Notes under the pieces: model-generated
Databases searched by the model: none
What the model was told of the DNA's origin: nothing
The model's input: the letters and a program-made list of their open reading frames with translations, nothing else
Translations under genes and position numbers: made by a program
Source of the DNA: Bacillus sp. NTK071
GTDB taxonomy: Bacteria > Bacillota > Bacilli > Bacillales > Guptibacillaceae
Assembly (NCBI RefSeq): GCF_017303315.1
Contig: NZ_JAFKOI010000002.1
Coordinates: forward strand, 403,396-467,395
Length of the DNA stretch: 64,000 nt
Direction of reading: 5' to 3'
Shown here: piece by piece, positions 62,721 to 64,000 of the stretch
How the letters are laid out: each line of letters begins with the position of its first letter
Numbering within the stretch: position 1 is the stretch's first letter

Positions 62721-64000
62721 ATGTCAAAGCAAACCTTTTTACGAGGGACTCTTTTTCTAATTCTTGCTGGATTGATTACAAAGGTGCTCGGATTTATTAA
62801 CCGTATTGTGATGGTTCGAGTTATGGGAGAAGAAGGTGTCGGTCTCTACATGATGGCTGTTCCGACACTAATTCTAACCATTACGTTAACACGTATGGGA
62901 CTACCTGTGGCCATCTCTAAGATGGTTGCTGAAGCTGATGCAGAAGGTGATCGCCAGAAAATCAAACGAATCCTAATTGTCTCACTCTCCATTACAACCG
63001 TACTTAGCGTTATTTTCACGACCGTTATGGTACTAGCCGCACCACTCTTATCAAAGACTGTTTTCACAGACGAGCGTACTTTCTATCCCCTTATCGCTAT
63101 AGCTCCTGTCGTATCAATCGTTGCCCTTTCTTCTGTCCTTCGTGGTTATTTTCAAGGACTTCAAAATATGCGACCTTCTGCTTATTCTCAAGTTATTGAA
63201 CAAATTGTGCGAATTTGTCTCGTCGCAATCTTAACAGGCGCCTTTCTTCCTTATGGTGTTGAATATGCCGCTGCAGGTGCAATGGTTTCCGTCGTGCTAG
63301 GTGAACTTGCTTCCCTTCTCTTTATGTTCTCAATGTTCAAAATGAAAAAGCGAGTGAAGATTAGAAAAGGCTTTTTCAATTATTTAAAAGGCGGCAGAAA
63401 AACATTTAATGATTTAATGAGAATTTCTCTTCCTACAACAGGAAGTCAATTAATCGGATCCATTTCTTATTTCTTTGAACCTATTATGGTTGCAAATAGT
63501 CTTGCAATTGCAGGAGTTGCTACTAGCCTTGCTACAAAACAGTATGGCCATTTATCAGGGCTTGCCATTCCACTCCTCTTTCTTCCGACTTTTATCACAT
63601 ACTCTTTGCAGGTGTCACTCGTACCTGCAATAAGCGAAGCACATGCACAGAAACAATATAAACAAATTCAACACCGATTAAGTCAGGCTATTCGTCTTTC
63701 CATGGTTGCAGGAGGTCTCTCTGTCGTTGTCACCTATATTTTCGCCGTACCTTTGATGGATATTATGTACGATGCACCTCAAGTAGCGATCTATGTCCAA
63801 GTGATGGCACCATTCTTTTTCTTCTATTACTTTCAAGGACCTCTTGGAGCAGCACTTCAAGCGCTCGATCTTGCAAAAGCAGCGATGATTAACAGCTTTA
63901 TTGGAGCTGCAGTTAAATTAGCAGCTATTTTCTTCTTAGCCACTAGACCAGAACTCGGGATAATGGGAGCAGCACTCGCAATTGTTATAGGTATATTACT
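62721..64000 (+). CDS. spoVB: Spore cortex lipid II flippase-like protein SpoVB, partial (C-terminus beyond window)
   Basis: The first ~426 residues of a MATE/MOP-fold flippase needed for spore cortex synthesis. MSKQTFLRGTLFLILAG at the start, GLPVAISKMVAEA near residue 63, SSVLRGYFQGLQNM near residue 136, SLPTTGSQLIG near residue 237 and FFYYFQGPLGAALQAL near residue 378 follow B. subtilis SpoVB closely. I chose ATG 62721; an in-frame ATG at 62703 adds six unmatched residues. The frame is open to the window end. It is divergent from the comN-secDF set, as in B. subtilis. Confidence 0.93.
   Translation, partial: MSKQTFLRGTLFLILAGLITKVLGFINRIVMVRVMGEEGVGLYMMAVPTLILTITLTRMGLPVAISKMVAEADAEGDRQKIKRILIVSLSITTVLSVIFTTVMVLAAPLLSKTVFTDERTFYPLIAIAPVVSIVALSSVLRGYFQGLQNMRPSAYSQVIEQIVRICLVAILTGAFLPYGVEYAAAGAMVSVVLGELASLLFMFSMFKMKKRVKIRKGFFNYLKGGRKTFNDLMRISLPTTGSQLIGSISYFFEPIMVANSLAIAGVATSLATKQYGHLSGLAIPLLFLPTFITYSLQVSLVPAISEAHAQKQYKQIQHRLSQAIRLSMVAGGLSVVVTYIFAVPLMDIMYDAPQVAIYVQVMAPFFFFYYFQGPLGAALQALDLAKAAMINSFIGAAVKLAAIFFLATRPELGIMGAALAIVIGIL

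Overview
The window is chromosomal DNA from an endospore-forming, low-GC Gram-positive bacterium of the family Bacillaceae. Sporulation genes (sda, sigK, spoVB, pbpI, an RsfA-type regulator, a YhcN/YlaJ-type lipoprotein, a YjcZ-like peptide, YrzI-like peptides), T-box leaders, strong AGGAGG-type ribosome binding sites with many TTG/GTG starts, and gene orders shared with the yqe and yrr/yrv regions of Bacillus subtilis all point this way. A large Mrp sodium/proton antiporter operon would suit a marine, halotolerant or alkali-tolerant lifestyle, but no genus can be assigned from the sequence alone.

Layout. Positions 1-3.3 kb hold the minus-strand cluster yqeG-yqeH-aroE-yhbY-nadD. It is headed by the divergent sporulation checkpoint gene sda, which has a cluster of DnaA boxes in front of it. 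Positions 4.4-9.7 kb are the mrp operon, which has A, C, D, E, F and G but no mrpB. Positions 9.8-21 kb are a more variable block: a YjcZ-like peptide, a YfkAB-type radical SAM protein, an SGNH hydrolase, sigK, nsrR/hmp with an NsrR operator, an orphan ImmA/IrrE-like metallopeptidase, nadE, a cluster of six very short ORFs (three of YrzI type), and a two-gene MotA/MotB-like motor that most resembles ZorA/ZorB of the Zorya defence system without its effectors. Positions 21-25.3 kb are a methionine-to-cysteine recycling operon (yrrT-mtnN-luxS-mccA-mccB, then yrhC).

Positions 25.4-45.3 kb follow the B. subtilis yrr/yrv order: yrzA, yrrS, pbpI, greA, udk, trmR, mltG, yrzB, ruvX, ireB/reoM, alaS with a T-box, yrrI, a zinc ribbon protein, recD2, a TPR protein, mnmA, a cysteine desulfurase, cymR, a YczE-type membrane protein and divergent rarA. 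Positions 45.5-47 kb contain the RsfA-type regulator, a tandem array of about 120-bp units that fold into multi-helix hairpins whose arms covary between copies, and a 6S RNA gene. Positions 47-64 kb hold aspS/hisS with a T-box, yrzK-like, yrvJ, dtd/relA, apt/recJ, yrvD, a cation efflux protein, secF and secD as separate genes, comN, a small membrane protein and the start of spoVB.

Functional links. CymR, encoded here, is the known repressor of cysteine metabolism genes in Bacillus, and the yrrT operon has a dyad at its putative transcription start. NsrR sits beside its expected target hmp. The cysteine desulfurase and MnmA act together in tRNA thiolation. RecJ/Apt and Rel/Dtd form neighbouring operons. 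The features least explained by known Bacillus biology are the covarying repeat array at 46.16-46.66 kb, the orphan ZorAB-like motor, the mrp operon without mrpB, and the tiny-ORF cluster at 17.6-18.5 kb.
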